From assembly GCA_043746555.1 (NCBI GenBank), contig JAYTQU010000229.1, forward strand, positions 1-19,587: 19,587 nucleotides of DNA, read 5' to 3'. A program made the position numbers and the translations under genes. The DNA is from CAZQYC01 sp043746555 (GTDB lineage Bacteria; Pseudomonadota; Gammaproteobacteria; Steroidobacterales; Steroidobacteraceae). The notes below the pieces were generated by a model that saw nothing but the letters and a program-made list of their open reading frames with translations, had not been told where the DNA came from and did not search any database. Numbering within the stretch: position 1 is the first letter of the stretch; each line of letters opens with the position of its first letter. This document shows, one piece after another, positions 1 to 8,521 of this stretch.

Positions 1-310
1 CGTTCGCGGTCGGCGGCACAACGCGCTTTGGATCGAACCCCAAATCGGTGAGCGATTTCTGAATATGTGCGCGAATACGCTCGGCGGTGTGCGTGGTAAC
101 CCGTCCGCCAAAGCGCAGTCGCGTTACCAACTTGCCGTCGTTCACGACTCGTCTACCGAAAGTGCTTTCGGCCATGCCGACACGCTGACAAAACGCGGAG
201 ATCTCCGCGAGCAAACGATCGTTACTAGCGCTGCGATTTGGTCGCTTGCGCGCAGCGTTTGGCTTGCTTTTAATGCCAGTTGATTCGGTTGTTACCGTGG
301 TCGTGCTCAT
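1..310 (-). CDS. Small helix-turn-helix-like DNA-binding protein, C-terminus beyond the window
   Basis: Reading the minus strand from an ATG at 308-310 gives 103 open codons that run off the left edge, so the 3' end is missing. Residues 1-30 are Thr/Ser/Lys/Arg-rich and probably disordered. Residues 32-80 form a compact helical unit with the pattern LLAEISAFCQRVGMAESTFG, then a VNDGKLVTRLR segment, then TAERIRAHI. This resembles small uncharacterised proteobacterial proteins with a degenerate HTH fold, in which GMxxSTFGR and TAERVRxFI segments recur. That family assignment is from memory. No in-frame ATG precedes the chosen start; a weak AAGAG lies about 10 bases upstream. The gene is divergent from folD across a structured intergenic region. 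DNA binding is an inference and no target is known. Confidence 0.5.
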   Translation of the reverse strand, partial: MSTTTVTTESTGIKSKPNAARKRPNRSASNDRLLAEISAFCQRVGMAESTFGRRVVNDGKLVTRLRFGGRVTTHTAERIRAHIQKSLTDLGFDPKRVVPPTAN

Positions 311-376
311 CGGGGTCGTGCTCTTGAAATCCGCCTGGCAAATCTGTCCTCGGGTACATTCAACCAGCCCAAGGCT

Positions 377-418
377 GCCCACTGCAAGAGTGGGCTGAAT
401 TGGTGGGATATAACCCAC
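377..418. promoter_or_regulatory. Two adjacent small inverted repeats sharing the same arm sequence
   Basis: GCCCACT at 377-383 pairs with AGTGGGC at 389-395 (7 bp, 5-base loop). Just beyond, GTGGG at 403-407 pairs with CCCAC at 414-418 (5 bp, 6-base loop ATATAA). Because both hairpins use CCCAC/GTGGG arms, the first arm could pair with the second GTGGG and so form alternatives. No T-run follows either hairpin on either strand, so they do not look like simple terminators. The region lies between the divergent HTH-like gene and folD. Its role is unknown; an operator or a leader switch is possible. Confidence 0.35.
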
Positions 419-511
419 AGTTGGGACGCGACTTTGGCCATCCTCCCGCGTTACAGCTTCATTCGAAGTACGAAAGGCGCGCAATACAAATGCGGGGGAA
501 TACTCTATTTG

Positions 512-584
512 CGCCCGAATGGGCGTCCGAATGTCACACGGCAATGGGCGCTATGGCGTGACGTGGACGCGCGGATGCGTCCAC
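512..584 (+). promoter_or_regulatory. Inverted repeats in the folD leader
   Basis: CGCCC at 512-516 pairs with GGGCG at 521-525 across a GAAT loop. A stronger perfect 8-bp repeat, GTGGACGC at 563-570 and GCGTCCAC at 577-584, has a 6-base loop and ends about 50 bases before the folD GTG. GTCAC at 534-538 could also pair with GTGAC at 558-562 between them. Together these would fold into a compact leader if transcription starts upstream of about 500. I cannot match it to a known riboswitch class, and no terminator T-run or exposed SD switch is evident. It could equally be an operator. The rest of the 311-635 gap shows no convincing gene. Confidence 0.4.
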
Positions 585-635
585 TTCATAAATCCCGCAC
601 AATTGCGTCCCGATTTTTCCTCAAGGACTATATTC

Positions 636-1532
636 GTGACAGCCACGATCATCGACGGCGTAAAACTTTCTGCAAAACTTCGTGGCCAAGTGGCCGAACG
701 CACCACCCAACTCCGACGCGATCACGGATTCGTACCGGGATTGGCGGTGGTGTTGGTCGGTGAAGATCCTGCGAGCCAGGTATACGTGAGCGGCAAGGCA
801 AAACTAGCCAAGGAAGCGGGAATCCATTCCATCGATCATCGACGCCCCGCGAGTACGAGCACTGCCGAACTTCTGGCGCTGGTCGCACAACTGAACGCAC
901 AACACGATATCCACGGCATCTTGGTGCAAATGCCCTTGCCCAAACACATCGACAGCAATGAAATTTTGGCGGCCCTCGATCCCAACAAAGATGTAGATGG
1001 TTTCGCGCCGGTGAACACAGGTCGCTTGGCGCTCGGGCTTCCGGCGTTTGTTCCCTGCACGCCGCTCGGCTGCTTGATCATGATCAAACAATTCACCAAG
1101 GAGTTGTCCGGCAAACGCGCGCTGGTGATTGGCCGTTCCAATATCGTCGGCAAACCGATGGCGCAGTTGCTGCTCCAACAAGATTGCACAGTGACGGTCG
1201 CGCATTCCCGCACACTCGATATGAAGGCTCGCTGTTTGGAATCCGACATCGTTGTCGCGGCAATCGGCAAACCGCATGCAATCTCCGGCGAATGGATCAA
1301 GCCAGAGGCAATCGTCATCGATGTCGGCATCAATCGCGTCGGCATAAACGAAAACGGCAAAGCAAAATTGGTCGGCGACGTTGAGTTCGCGACCGCGAAA
1401 GAACGCGCAGTCGCCATCACACCGGTACCCGGCGGCGTGGGACCGATGACGATAGCGTGTCTACTATTGAATACCGTCAACGCGGCGATTCGCCAAAAGC
1501 TCGGAACGACAGCGCCATTGCTCAAGATATGA
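636..1532 (+). CDS. folD: Bifunctional methylene-THF dehydrogenase / methenyl-THF cyclohydrolase
   Basis: Cytosolic enzyme of one-carbon metabolism: it interconverts 5,10-methylene-THF and 10-formyl-THF through NADP-dependent dehydrogenation and cyclohydrolysis. From GTG 636 the product is 298 residues, the normal FolD length. GTG is chosen because AAGGA at 623-627 sits 8 bases upstream and the protein then begins TATIIDGVKLSAKL, as expected for the family; the open frame further upstream carries no family signal. Catalytic Tyr50 and Lys54 (YVSGK) have the same numbers as in E. coli FolD. Other family signatures are VQMPLPKHID, PCTPLG, the dinucleotide-binding VIGRSNIVGKP near residue 165, and the C-terminal TPVPGGVGPMT. 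An EamA transporter follows 91 bases downstream on the same strand; a functional link is not implied. Confidence 0.96.
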   Translation: MTATIIDGVKLSAKLRGQVAERTTQLRRDHGFVPGLAVVLVGEDPASQVYVSGKAKLAKEAGIHSIDHRRPASTSTAELLALVAQLNAQHDIHGILVQMPLPKHIDSNEILAALDPNKDVDGFAPVNTGRLALGLPAFVPCTPLGCLIMIKQFTKELSGKRALVIGRSNIVGKPMAQLLLQQDCTVTVAHSRTLDMKARCLESDIVVAAIGKPHAISGEWIKPEAIVIDVGINRVGINENGKAKLVGDVEFATAKERAVAITPVPGGVGPMTIACLLLNTVNAAIRQKLGTTAPLLKI

Positions 1533-1623
1533 GCACCGGAAATCGTGAGCGCGTAAGCGCAATTGAACAAACCTATCTTGATCTGCCGAATTCACCACCT
1601 CCCGACTTCACGTTCTCGCGCTT

Positions 1624-2511
1624 ATGACCTCCTCCACTCGTGCTTGGGCACAGATTCACTTCTGCGTCCTGCTGTGGGGATTCACGGCGATTCTCGGCCG
1701 ATTGATTTCACTGCCCGCACCGGCGCTCGTGTGGTGGCGCATGCTGATCGTTTCGACCGCACTCATTTGTTGGCCACGCGTATGGCGCGGCATCGCGGCG
1801 CTGTCGCTCAAACTCATCGCAATTTATGCCGGCATTGGCATTTTAGTCGCGCTACATTGGCTCGCGTTTTACAGCGCAATCAAGTTGTCGAATGCATCGG
1901 TCGCCGCCACCTGCATTGCGATGAGTCCGGTGTTTTTGGCGTGGTTCGAACCGCTGCTTACCCGGCGGCGATTTAATATGCGTGAAATGATGTTGGGTGT
2001 CGCAGTGATACCCGCCGTTGCGCTGGTTGTCGGCGGCACGCCAACCGGCATGAATTTTGGCATCGTCGTCGGCATCGTTGCCGCTGCACTCGTCGCCGTG
2101 TTCGGCTCGCTCAACAAACGCTATGTCGAACAAGCCGATCCGCTCACTGTCACTTGCATCGAGATCGGCGCGGGCGCTTTATTTCTAACCGTGGTCGGCC
2201 CATTGCTAATGAACGAACAATCGATGTTCGCGCTCCCCACTCCTCGCGACGCAACTTACCTTTTGATTCTCGCGCTCGTCTGCACGTTGCTTCCTTTCGC
2301 GTTATCGCTCGTTGCGTTACGAAAACTCACCGCGTTCGGCGCACAACTCGCCGTGAACTTGGAACCCGTGTACGCCATTCTGCTTGCTATTCCGCTACTC
2401 GGCGAACAACGCGAACTTTCGCGGCAGTTCTACGTCGGCGTAGCCGCCATCATGGCAGTCGTGCTTGCTCACCCGTATTTGACGCGAGAAAGGGCCGTCT
2501 CACACAAATAA
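1624..2511 (+). CDS. EamA/DMT-family membrane transporter
   Basis: A 295-residue, very hydrophobic inner-membrane protein with about ten predicted membrane segments. It has the two-fold repeat of the drug/metabolite transporter superfamily. The first half carries LLWGFTAILGRLISLPAPAL with WWR, and the first repeat ends around SNASVAATCIAMSPVFLAWF. The second repeat includes FGSLNKRYVE and LVALRKLTAFGAQLAVNLEP, and the tail matches the usual DMT end (LGEQ with a final helix and a short charged C-terminus). Substrate cannot be read from sequence; family members export amino acids, metabolites or drugs. The start is ATG 1624; its SD is weak, and no better upstream start keeps a sensible N-terminus. 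It follows folD closely, so co-transcription is possible. Confidence 0.9.
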   Translation: MTSSTRAWAQIHFCVLLWGFTAILGRLISLPAPALVWWRMLIVSTALICWPRVWRGIAALSLKLIAIYAGIGILVALHWLAFYSAIKLSNASVAATCIAMSPVFLAWFEPLLTRRRFNMREMMLGVAVIPAVALVVGGTPTGMNFGIVVGIVAAALVAVFGSLNKRYVEQADPLTVTCIEIGAGALFLTVVGPLLMNEQSMFALPTPRDATYLLILALVCTLLPFALSLVALRKLTAFGAQLAVNLEPVYAILLAIPLLGEQRELSRQFYVGVAAIMAVVLAHPYLTRERAVSHK

Positions 2512-2680
2512 CGATTGCGCGAGACCGACAACGACGCCTATATGCATGGTCGGGCGTATAGTACCGAGCCGACTGCTCCGCATAAGATGCATGCACGTTT
2601 TCTCTGCCGGCTATTTGAACCGGCGCCTTCATCGGGAACGGAATTGATCGTCGCGCCTATCTCCACCGAGGGCTCAGCGA

Positions 2681-5600
2681 ATGAACAGCGAGTCGGGACT
2701 TGCCCACGTCATCGACGCAAGCGCGTCATCCGAAGCGCGCGCGCAGCCATTGCGGTTTGTAAGTGCGGCTTCGCTATTCGATGGTCACGACGCGGCGATC
2801 AATATGATTCGCCGTTTGCTGCAAGCGCACGGCGCGGAAGTGATTCATCTTGGCCATAACCGTAGCGTCGCCGACATCGTGCGCGCCGCTATTCAAGAAG
2901 ACGCCGACGCAGTTGCCGTTTCGTCCTATCAAGGCGGTCATAACGAATACTTTGCCTACATGGTCGACATGTTGCGCGAACAAGGCGCCGGTCATATTCG
3001 CATCATCGTCGGCGGCGGCGGCACGATTGCTCCCGACGAAATCGAGGCGCTTGAGCGCTACGGCGTAGAGCGCATCTACACACCCGAGCACGGTAGACAA
3101 TTGGGTCTCGACGGCATGATCGCAGACGTCATCAAGCGCGTACGCGCAGCGCGCAAACCCGCGTTTGAACTCGGAACTCTGACCTCGCGAGATCATCGTC
3201 AATTGGGACAAGCCATCTCGTTGTTGGAATCAGGCGATCGCAACGCCGCCGCGGACGCGCTGCGTCGTTCGATTGCGAAAGCTCACGTGCGTAAGCCGGT
3301 AATTGGACTTACCGGCACGGGCGGCGCGGGAAAATCCAGCTTGAACGACGAGTTGCTGCTGCGTTTCCTGCGACATTTTCCAAAGCGACAAATCGCTGTC
3401 ATCGCTATGGACCCCACGCGACGTCGATCGGGCGGCGCGTTACTCGGCGATCGCATTCGCATGAATGCACTATCTGCAGAAACTTTTTTTATGCGCTCGC
3501 TAGCGACACGCCGACAAAATCTTGCCACCAGTGCAGTGCTCAAAGACGTGATTGCGTTGCTGCAACTCGCACAATTCGATCTCATCATTGTAGAGACCGC
3601 GGGCATCGGTCAATCGGATACGGAAATAGCGGATATGGTTGATCTCTCCGCGTATGTGATGACCAGCGACTACGGCGCCGCGAGCCAACTGGAAAAAATA
3701 GACATGTTGGATTTCGCCGATGTCATCGTACTCAATAAATTTGAGAAGCGCGGCGCGGAAGATGCGTTGCGCGATGTGCGCAAACAATGGCGACGTAATC
3801 ATCGCGATCAGGCGCATATTCCCGACAGCGACCTACCTGTGTTCCCCACTATCGCCAGTCGATTCAACGATCCTGGAGTCAATAAACTATTTGCGGAGTT
3901 TTGCAAGTTGCTCAATGCGAAAACGTCCAGCGACGCCGCCGACATTCCAGCGTGGTCGATTGCCGATCCAGGTCCAACAGAGTTTGTGTCGCGACAGCCG
4001 TTGATTCCCGACGCCAGTCACTACCTCGCGGAAATCGCCACCGCGGGTCGAAAAGCGCGAGCCGAAATCGAACAATCCGTAGTAGCCGCGCGACGCAGTT
4101 ACAGTCTCTATGAATCGCTCAAAGCGCTGCGTGATGCGGCACTACCGAAAGAGTTTGAACGCTATTCCCCTGAATCTCTAAGCGATGCCGCAATTGACGC
4201 GACTCGCCGCGAACTGCGCGTGGAGTATAATTGCAGCCTCGATGAAATCGGCGCGGAAGGAATCACTGCACTCAAACGCTGGCCTAAGCGAGTCACTGAT
4301 GTGACGGATAGAACCTACGCTTACACCGTACGCAATCGTTCGGTGACCGGTGACAACTACTGCATATCGCTGAGCGGCAATCCCATCCCTAAACTTTCCG
4401 TGCCGAGATTTTTCGATTGGGGCGAGATACTGCATTTCATTTTGACGGAGAATCTGCCGGGCGCGTTTCCGTACACCGGCGGCGTCTATCCTTATCGCCG
4501 CGAAGCGGAAGATCCCATTCGAATGTTTGCTGGCGAAGGTGGACCAGAACGCACCAATCGTCGCTTTCACTACGTCGCGCGCGGCCAACCGGCGACTCGT
4601 TTATCCACCGCGTTCGATTCAACGACGCTCTATGGCGAAGACCCCGACACGCGACCCGATATTTTTGGTCGCGTCGGCAACTCGGGCGTATCGATTGCAA
4701 CACTCGATGACATGAAGAAGTTGTACTCCGGCTTCGATCTATGTTCGCCGACGACCTCGGTATCGATGACGATCAATGGACCGGCACCCATGATTTTGGC
4801 CATGTTTATGAATACCGTCATCGATCAACAAGTGGAACGCTTCTTGCGCACAACGGATCGATGGACGACGGCCGCACGCCATATCGCGCAGCTACAGGAG
4901 TCGCATCGTCGGGCGGGTAAGATCGCGCCTTGCTATCACGGCGAATTGCCGGAAGGACACGATGGCTCCGGTCTCGCGTTACTCGGCTTGACCGGCGAGC
5001 AATTGATCGCTCCCGGCGTATTGACCGCAGAAGAATATGCGCGTGTTAGTTCGGAAGCCCTATCGACCGTACGAGGCACAGTACAAGCCGACATACTGAA
5101 AGAAGACCAAGCACAAAACACCTGCATCTTCTCGACCGAATTTGCGTTACGCATGATGGGCGACATGCAGCAGTTCTTTATCGACCGTCGAGTGCGCAAC
5201 TTCTATTCGGTTTCGATTTCCGGCTATCACATCGCCGAAGCCGGCGCCAACCCCATTAGTCAGTTGGCATTCACGCTGGCCAATGGACTAACGATCGTCG
5301 AGTACTACTTGGCTCGCGGAATGAAGATCGATGACTTTGCGCCCAACCTCTCGTTTTTCTTTTCTAACGGCATGGACGCGGAATACGCGGTTATCGGACG
5401 AGTCGCGCGACGCATTTGGGCGCGCGCCATGCGCGATCGCTACGGTGCCGGTCCGCGCAGTCAAATGCTCAAGTATCACGTGCAAACTTCGGGACGTTCG
5501 CTGCACGCCCAGGAAATTCAGTTCAACGATATCCGCACGACACTGCAAGCAATGTACGCCTTGTTCGACAACTGCAATTCGCTGCACACCAATGCGTACG

Positions 5601-6175
5601 ACGAGGCATTGACGACCCCAACCGAGGAAAGTGTACGACGCGCTGTCGCCATTCAATTGATCATCAATCGCGAGTTGGGACTCAACAGTAATCAAAACCC
5701 TTGGCAGGGTTCCTTCTTCATCGAACAGTTGACCGACCTGGTGGAAGAAGCGGTGTACAAGGAATTCGAGTCGCTTTCCGAACGCGGCGGCGTACTTGGC
5801 GCGATGGAAACGATGTACCAACGCGGCAAAATTCAAGAAGAGAGCATGGTCTACGAAAAGCGCAAACACGACGGCACATTGCCGCTCATAGGCGTCAATA
5901 CTTTTCTACCTGCTACCGACGCCGTGGAACAACAAAAGCATGTTGCGCTGATTAGATCGACGGAAGAAGAAAGATCTTTGCAAGTGTCGTCTGTTCGCGC
6001 ATTCCAAGCGCGCAACGACGAGCTGGCACCGCAAGCGCTCAATCGGCTACAGCAAATCGTAATGTCGGGCGGCAACGTCTTCGCGGAGTTGCTGAATACC
6101 GTCAAGGCCGCGTCACTTGGACAGATATCGCACGCGCTCTATGAAGTTGGGGGTCGGTATCGACGGAATATGTAA
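2681..6175 (+). CDS. icmF: Fused B12-dependent isobutyryl-CoA mutase (IcmF)
   Basis: A 1164-residue single chain carrying all parts of an acyl-CoA mutase with its G-protein chaperone. In the known family it interconverts isobutyryl-CoA and n-butyryl-CoA, and some members act on pivalyl-CoA/isovaleryl-CoA. The N-terminal B12 domain has DGHDAA with axial-ligand His36. The central P-loop GTPase has GTGGAGKS (212-219), ETAGIGQ (305-311) and NKFE (352-355), where NKxD is usual. The mutase barrel follows, with FAGEGGPERTN, GNSGVSIATLDD and SGYHIAEAGANPISQLAF. Gln812 in KEDQAQNT matches the Gln of isobutyryl-type mutases rather than the Arg of methylmalonyl-CoA mutases. About 60 extra residues before TVRGTVQADILKE explain the length above the roughly 1090 of Cupriavidus IcmF. 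GAGG precedes ATG 2681. The 2512-2680 leader shows only a short GCCGG/CCGGC hairpin. Confidence 0.95.
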   Translation: MNSESGLAHVIDASASSEARAQPLRFVSAASLFDGHDAAINMIRRLLQAHGAEVIHLGHNRSVADIVRAAIQEDADAVAVSSYQGGHNEYFAYMVDMLREQGAGHIRIIVGGGGTIAPDEIEALERYGVERIYTPEHGRQLGLDGMIADVIKRVRAARKPAFELGTLTSRDHRQLGQAISLLESGDRNAAADALRRSIAKAHVRKPVIGLTGTGGAGKSSLNDELLLRFLRHFPKRQIAVIAMDPTRRRSGGALLGDRIRMNALSAETFFMRSLATRRQNLATSAVLKDVIALLQLAQFDLIIVETAGIGQSDTEIADMVDLSAYVMTSDYGAASQLEKIDMLDFADVIVLNKFEKRGAEDALRDVRKQWRRNHRDQAHIPDSDLPVFPTIASRFNDPGVNKLFAEFCKLLNAKTSSDAADIPAWSIADPGPTEFVSRQPLIPDASHYLAEIATAGRKARAEIEQSVVAARRSYSLYESLKALRDAALPKEFERYSPESLSDAAIDATRRELRVEYNCSLDEIGAEGITALKRWPKRVTDVTDRTYAYTVRNRSVTGDNYCISLSGNPIPKLSVPRFFDWGEILHFILTENLPGAFPYTGGVYPYRREAEDPIRMFAGEGGPERTNRRFHYVARGQPATRLSTAFDSTTLYGEDPDTRPDIFGRVGNSGVSIATLDDMKKLYSGFDLCSPTTSVSMTINGPAPMILAMFMNTVIDQQVERFLRTTDRWTTAARHIAQLQESHRRAGKIAPCYHGELPEGHDGSGLALLGLTGEQLIAPGVLTAEEYARVSSEALSTVRGTVQADILKEDQAQNTCIFSTEFALRMMGDMQQFFIDRRVRNFYSVSISGYHIAEAGANPISQLAFTLANGLTIVEYYLARGMKIDDFAPNLSFFFSNGMDAEYAVIGRVARRIWARAMRDRYGAGPRSQMLKYHVQTSGRSLHAQEIQFNDIRTTLQAMYALFDNCNSLHTNAYDEALTTPTEESVRRAVAIQLIINRELGLNSNQNPWQGSFFIEQLTDLVEEAVYKEFESLSERGGVLGAMETMYQRGKIQEESMVYEKRKHDGTLPLIGVNTFLPATDAVEQQKHVALIRSTEEERSLQVSSVRAFQARNDELAPQALNRLQQIVMSGGNVFAELLNTVKAASLGQISHALYEVGGRYRRNM

Positions 6176-6203
6176 CCGTTGGCGGTTGATTCCACATTCA
6201 TGA

Positions 6204-6725
6204 TTACGACCGAGATATCCATCGTTCGCGCGTTTGTCCGTAAACCTCAATCGCTTTGCCATGAGAATCAAGATCGGAACGCAGCCACTCGCCGCCTAAC
6301 TTACGGGCAACAGCAATCGAAGCCGAATTTTCTTTGTCGATGCAGTGGTTGATCTCGCGCCAACTACAATGAGCGATCGCCCAATCGATTGCGGCGCGCG
6401 CGGCCTCGGTCGCATAACCTCGACCCCACATCGTCGGCAGAATTGCCCAACCCACTTCCGCGATATCGCCTTCAGGCATCCATGGTCCGACGCGCCCTAT
6501 CCATCGCCCCGAATCTTTTTCGATCACCGAAAACAGTCCGCATTCGCGTAGCGTCCACATGCCCACCACCGACGCCATCATGTGCCAAGAGTCCGAACGG
6601 CCCTTTGGTCCGCCGAAGAATGCCGTTGCTCGCTCGTCGCTATCGAACGCGGCCCAACCATCCAAATCCGCTTCGATCGGCAGCCGCAGAACTAAGCGAT
6701 TGGTTTCGAGCCGTAGAGTATTCAT
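6204..6725 (-). CDS. GNAT-family N-acetyltransferase (RimJ/RimL-like)
   Basis: A 173-residue acetyltransferase of the Acetyltransf_3 type. It begins MNTLRLETNRLVLRLP, the usual strand-1 opening, and has VGWAILPTMWGRGYATEAA, the acetyl-CoA pyrophosphate-binding Q/R-x-x-G-x-A region in slightly altered form. It ends with NSASIAVARKLGGEW, the conserved helix-strand signature. Such enzymes acetylate protein N-termini, antibiotics or small amines; the substrate is unknown here. The ATG at 6725 is chosen because the conserved domain begins at once; an in-frame ATG seven codons earlier (6746) is the alternative. Reading open further upstream would overlap murJ on the other strand and carries no homology signal. 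It converges with icmF 28 bases away and is divergent from murJ across 99 bases. Confidence 0.88.
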   Translation of the reverse strand: MNTLRLETNRLVLRLPIEADLDGWAAFDSDERATAFFGGPKGRSDSWHMMASVVGMWTLRECGLFSVIEKDSGRWIGRVGPWMPEGDIAEVGWAILPTMWGRGYATEAARAAIDWAIAHCSWREINHCIDKENSASIAVARKLGGEWLRSDLDSHGKAIEVYGQTRERWISRS

Positions 6726-6824
6726 CCGAACTTCATTCGACCGCATCAACACTTTTGCGTCGATTATATGCGGCCTTACAGAATTGATTGCTATGATTCG
6801 CGCTTCCACATCAGTTGACGATGC

Positions 6825-8459
6825 ATGAACGACAACAACTCGACAATTTCGCCTTCCAGCGGAAAGTCCGCATCCGAGAACTTGCGGGTCAACACCAAAG
6901 CGGCCGGCGTGATTGCGATTGCGGTGATGTGCAGCCGCGTGCTCGGCTTGATTCGCGAGCAAGTGCAGGCCGCGTTGTTCGGTGGCGGTCGTATCATGGA
7001 TGCCTTCACGATCGCATTTCGCATGCCCAATTTGTTGCGCGACATGTTTGCGGAAGGCGCGCTGTCGACCGCCTTTGTCACCACCTTTAGCAAGACGATC
7101 GCAAACGACGGCGACTCCGCCGCTTGGAGTCTCGCAAACAAAGTTGCGACGCTGGTCACCGTGGTATTGAGCTTCGTTTGTATCGTGGGCATCGCGCTCG
7201 CCCCATGGATCATCGCGATTACCGCACCGGGGTTCGACGCGGAGAAGGCGGCGCTCACCGTACACCTTGCGCGCATCATGTATCCGTTTATTCTGCTGGT
7301 GTCGCTCGCGGCATTGGTGATGGGCATGTTAAATGCGCGTCACGTGTTCGGCGTGCCCGCAATGGCGTCGAGCTTCTTCAACTTGGGGTCCATTGTCTGC
7401 GGCGTCGCGCTGGGCTGGTGGTTCGACCCGCAATTCGGCGAACGCGCGGCGACGGGACTGGCAATCGGCACATTGATTGGCGGCAGTCTGCAACTGTTCG
7501 TGCAAGTACCTTCGCTGTATCGCCTGGGATTTAGGTTGCGTCCGAACTTTCGATGGCGCGACGCGGGCGTGCGCGCCATCCTTGCGCTCATGGGTCCGGC
7601 GGTGATTGCCGCCAGTTCCGTGCAAGTCAATGTATTGGTGAACTCCATCTATGCATCGCGGCTCGAAGATGGATCGGTGTTCAGTCTGCAAGTTGCATTT
7701 CGGTTGATGCAACTGCCGCTCGGTATGTTCGGCGTAACGTTGGGAACAGTCTCGCTGCCGGTACTTGCGCGATTGGTCGCATCGGGAAATATCCCTCAAT
7801 TCGCGAGCGAACTGGCGCGTTCGCTGCGACTCGGTTTTTTGCTTACGATTCCTTCGACACTGGGGCTTATGGTGTTGGCCGAACCGATCGTGTCGGTGCT
7901 CTATCAGCACGGAAAATTCGGCATTCACCAAACCACTGAAGCCGCCGGTGCGCTGCGCTTCTATGCGGTGGGATTGTGCGCCTACGCGGCGTTAAAGGTA
8001 TTGGTCAACGCTTTCTACGCAATCGATCAGCGCAAGACGCCGATGGTCGTGAGCTTTTTCGCCATCGGCTTGAACGCGTTATTCGGATGGTTCTTTACTT
8101 TCCAATTGGGCTGGGGACAACGCGGCCTCGCCTTTTCGACCGGATGCGTGGCGACCATCAACTTCTTGGTGCTGTATGTGTTGATGCGTAAGCGCGTGGG
8201 CTTGTTTAAAACTCGATTGCTCATCGACGCGCTCACCAGGATCGCCATTGCAGGCACCGTCCTCGCTGCGATCGCGTGGGCCGGAAAATACTGGTTGCTC
8301 GCCGATTGGGCACAGCAACGCTTTCTCCCCAAGACACTATCGCTACTTGCAACCATCATCGTGGCCGGCGGCGCTTTTTTCGTCACCGCGATGCTGTTAC
8401 GAGTAAACGAACTCGAAGTCGTCACCGCGCTCGTTAAACGAAAACTTGCGCGCAAGTAA
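6825..8459 (+). CDS. murJ: Lipid II flippase MurJ (MviN)
   Basis: Inner-membrane flippase that moves the peptidoglycan precursor lipid II to the outer leaflet. The 544-residue chain has the 14-helix MOP-superfamily pattern and is slightly longer than E. coli MurJ because of about 20 polar N-terminal residues. With that offset the key residues line up: Arg38 and Arg44 (CSRVLGLIREQ), Asp59 (DAF) and Arg72 (NLLRDMFAEGALSTAF) correspond to E. coli Arg18, Arg24, Asp39 and Arg52. The Arg in QVAFRLMQLPLGMFG corresponds to the essential Arg270 region. No clear SD precedes ATG 6825, and the polar extension leaves room for a later start, but the next in-frame ATG (residue 35) would cut the first helix. 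The gene appears to be transcribed alone; the downstream remnant is unrelated. Confidence 0.96.
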   Translation: MNDNNSTISPSSGKSASENLRVNTKAAGVIAIAVMCSRVLGLIREQVQAALFGGGRIMDAFTIAFRMPNLLRDMFAEGALSTAFVTTFSKTIANDGDSAAWSLANKVATLVTVVLSFVCIVGIALAPWIIAITAPGFDAEKAALTVHLARIMYPFILLVSLAALVMGMLNARHVFGVPAMASSFFNLGSIVCGVALGWWFDPQFGERAATGLAIGTLIGGSLQLFVQVPSLYRLGFRLRPNFRWRDAGVRAILALMGPAVIAASSVQVNVLVNSIYASRLEDGSVFSLQVAFRLMQLPLGMFGVTLGTVSLPVLARLVASGNIPQFASELARSLRLGFLLTIPSTLGLMVLAEPIVSVLYQHGKFGIHQTTEAAGALRFYAVGLCAYAALKVLVNAFYAIDQRKTPMVVSFFAIGLNALFGWFFTFQLGWGQRGLAFSTGCVATINFLVLYVLMRKRVGLFKTRLLIDALTRIAIAGTVLAAIAWAGKYWLLADWAQQRFLPKTLSLLATIIVAGGAFFVTAMLLRVNELEVVTALVKRKLARK

Positions 8460-8521
8460 TCGTTGATAGAAAGCGGTTGAGCCAGCTCACACACAAAGCA
8501 GAATGAACCTGTTATAGATGA

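Noticed and set aside
377..418. Hairpins considered as a bidirectional terminator or tRNA
   Set aside because: No T-run follows on either strand and no cloverleaf with T-arm sequence can be built.
836..1570. A 244-codon minus-strand frame opposite folD
   Set aside because: It has no recognisable motif and lies wholly over the conserved FolD core.
5288..5869. A 193-codon minus-strand frame opposite icmF
   Set aside because: It is antisense to the most conserved part of the mutase and has no domain or SD.
6726..7265. N-terminal extension of the GNAT frame over murJ
   Set aside because: The extra 180 residues are His/Arg-rich and overlap the MurJ N-terminus; the acetyltransferase fold begins at the 6725 ATG.
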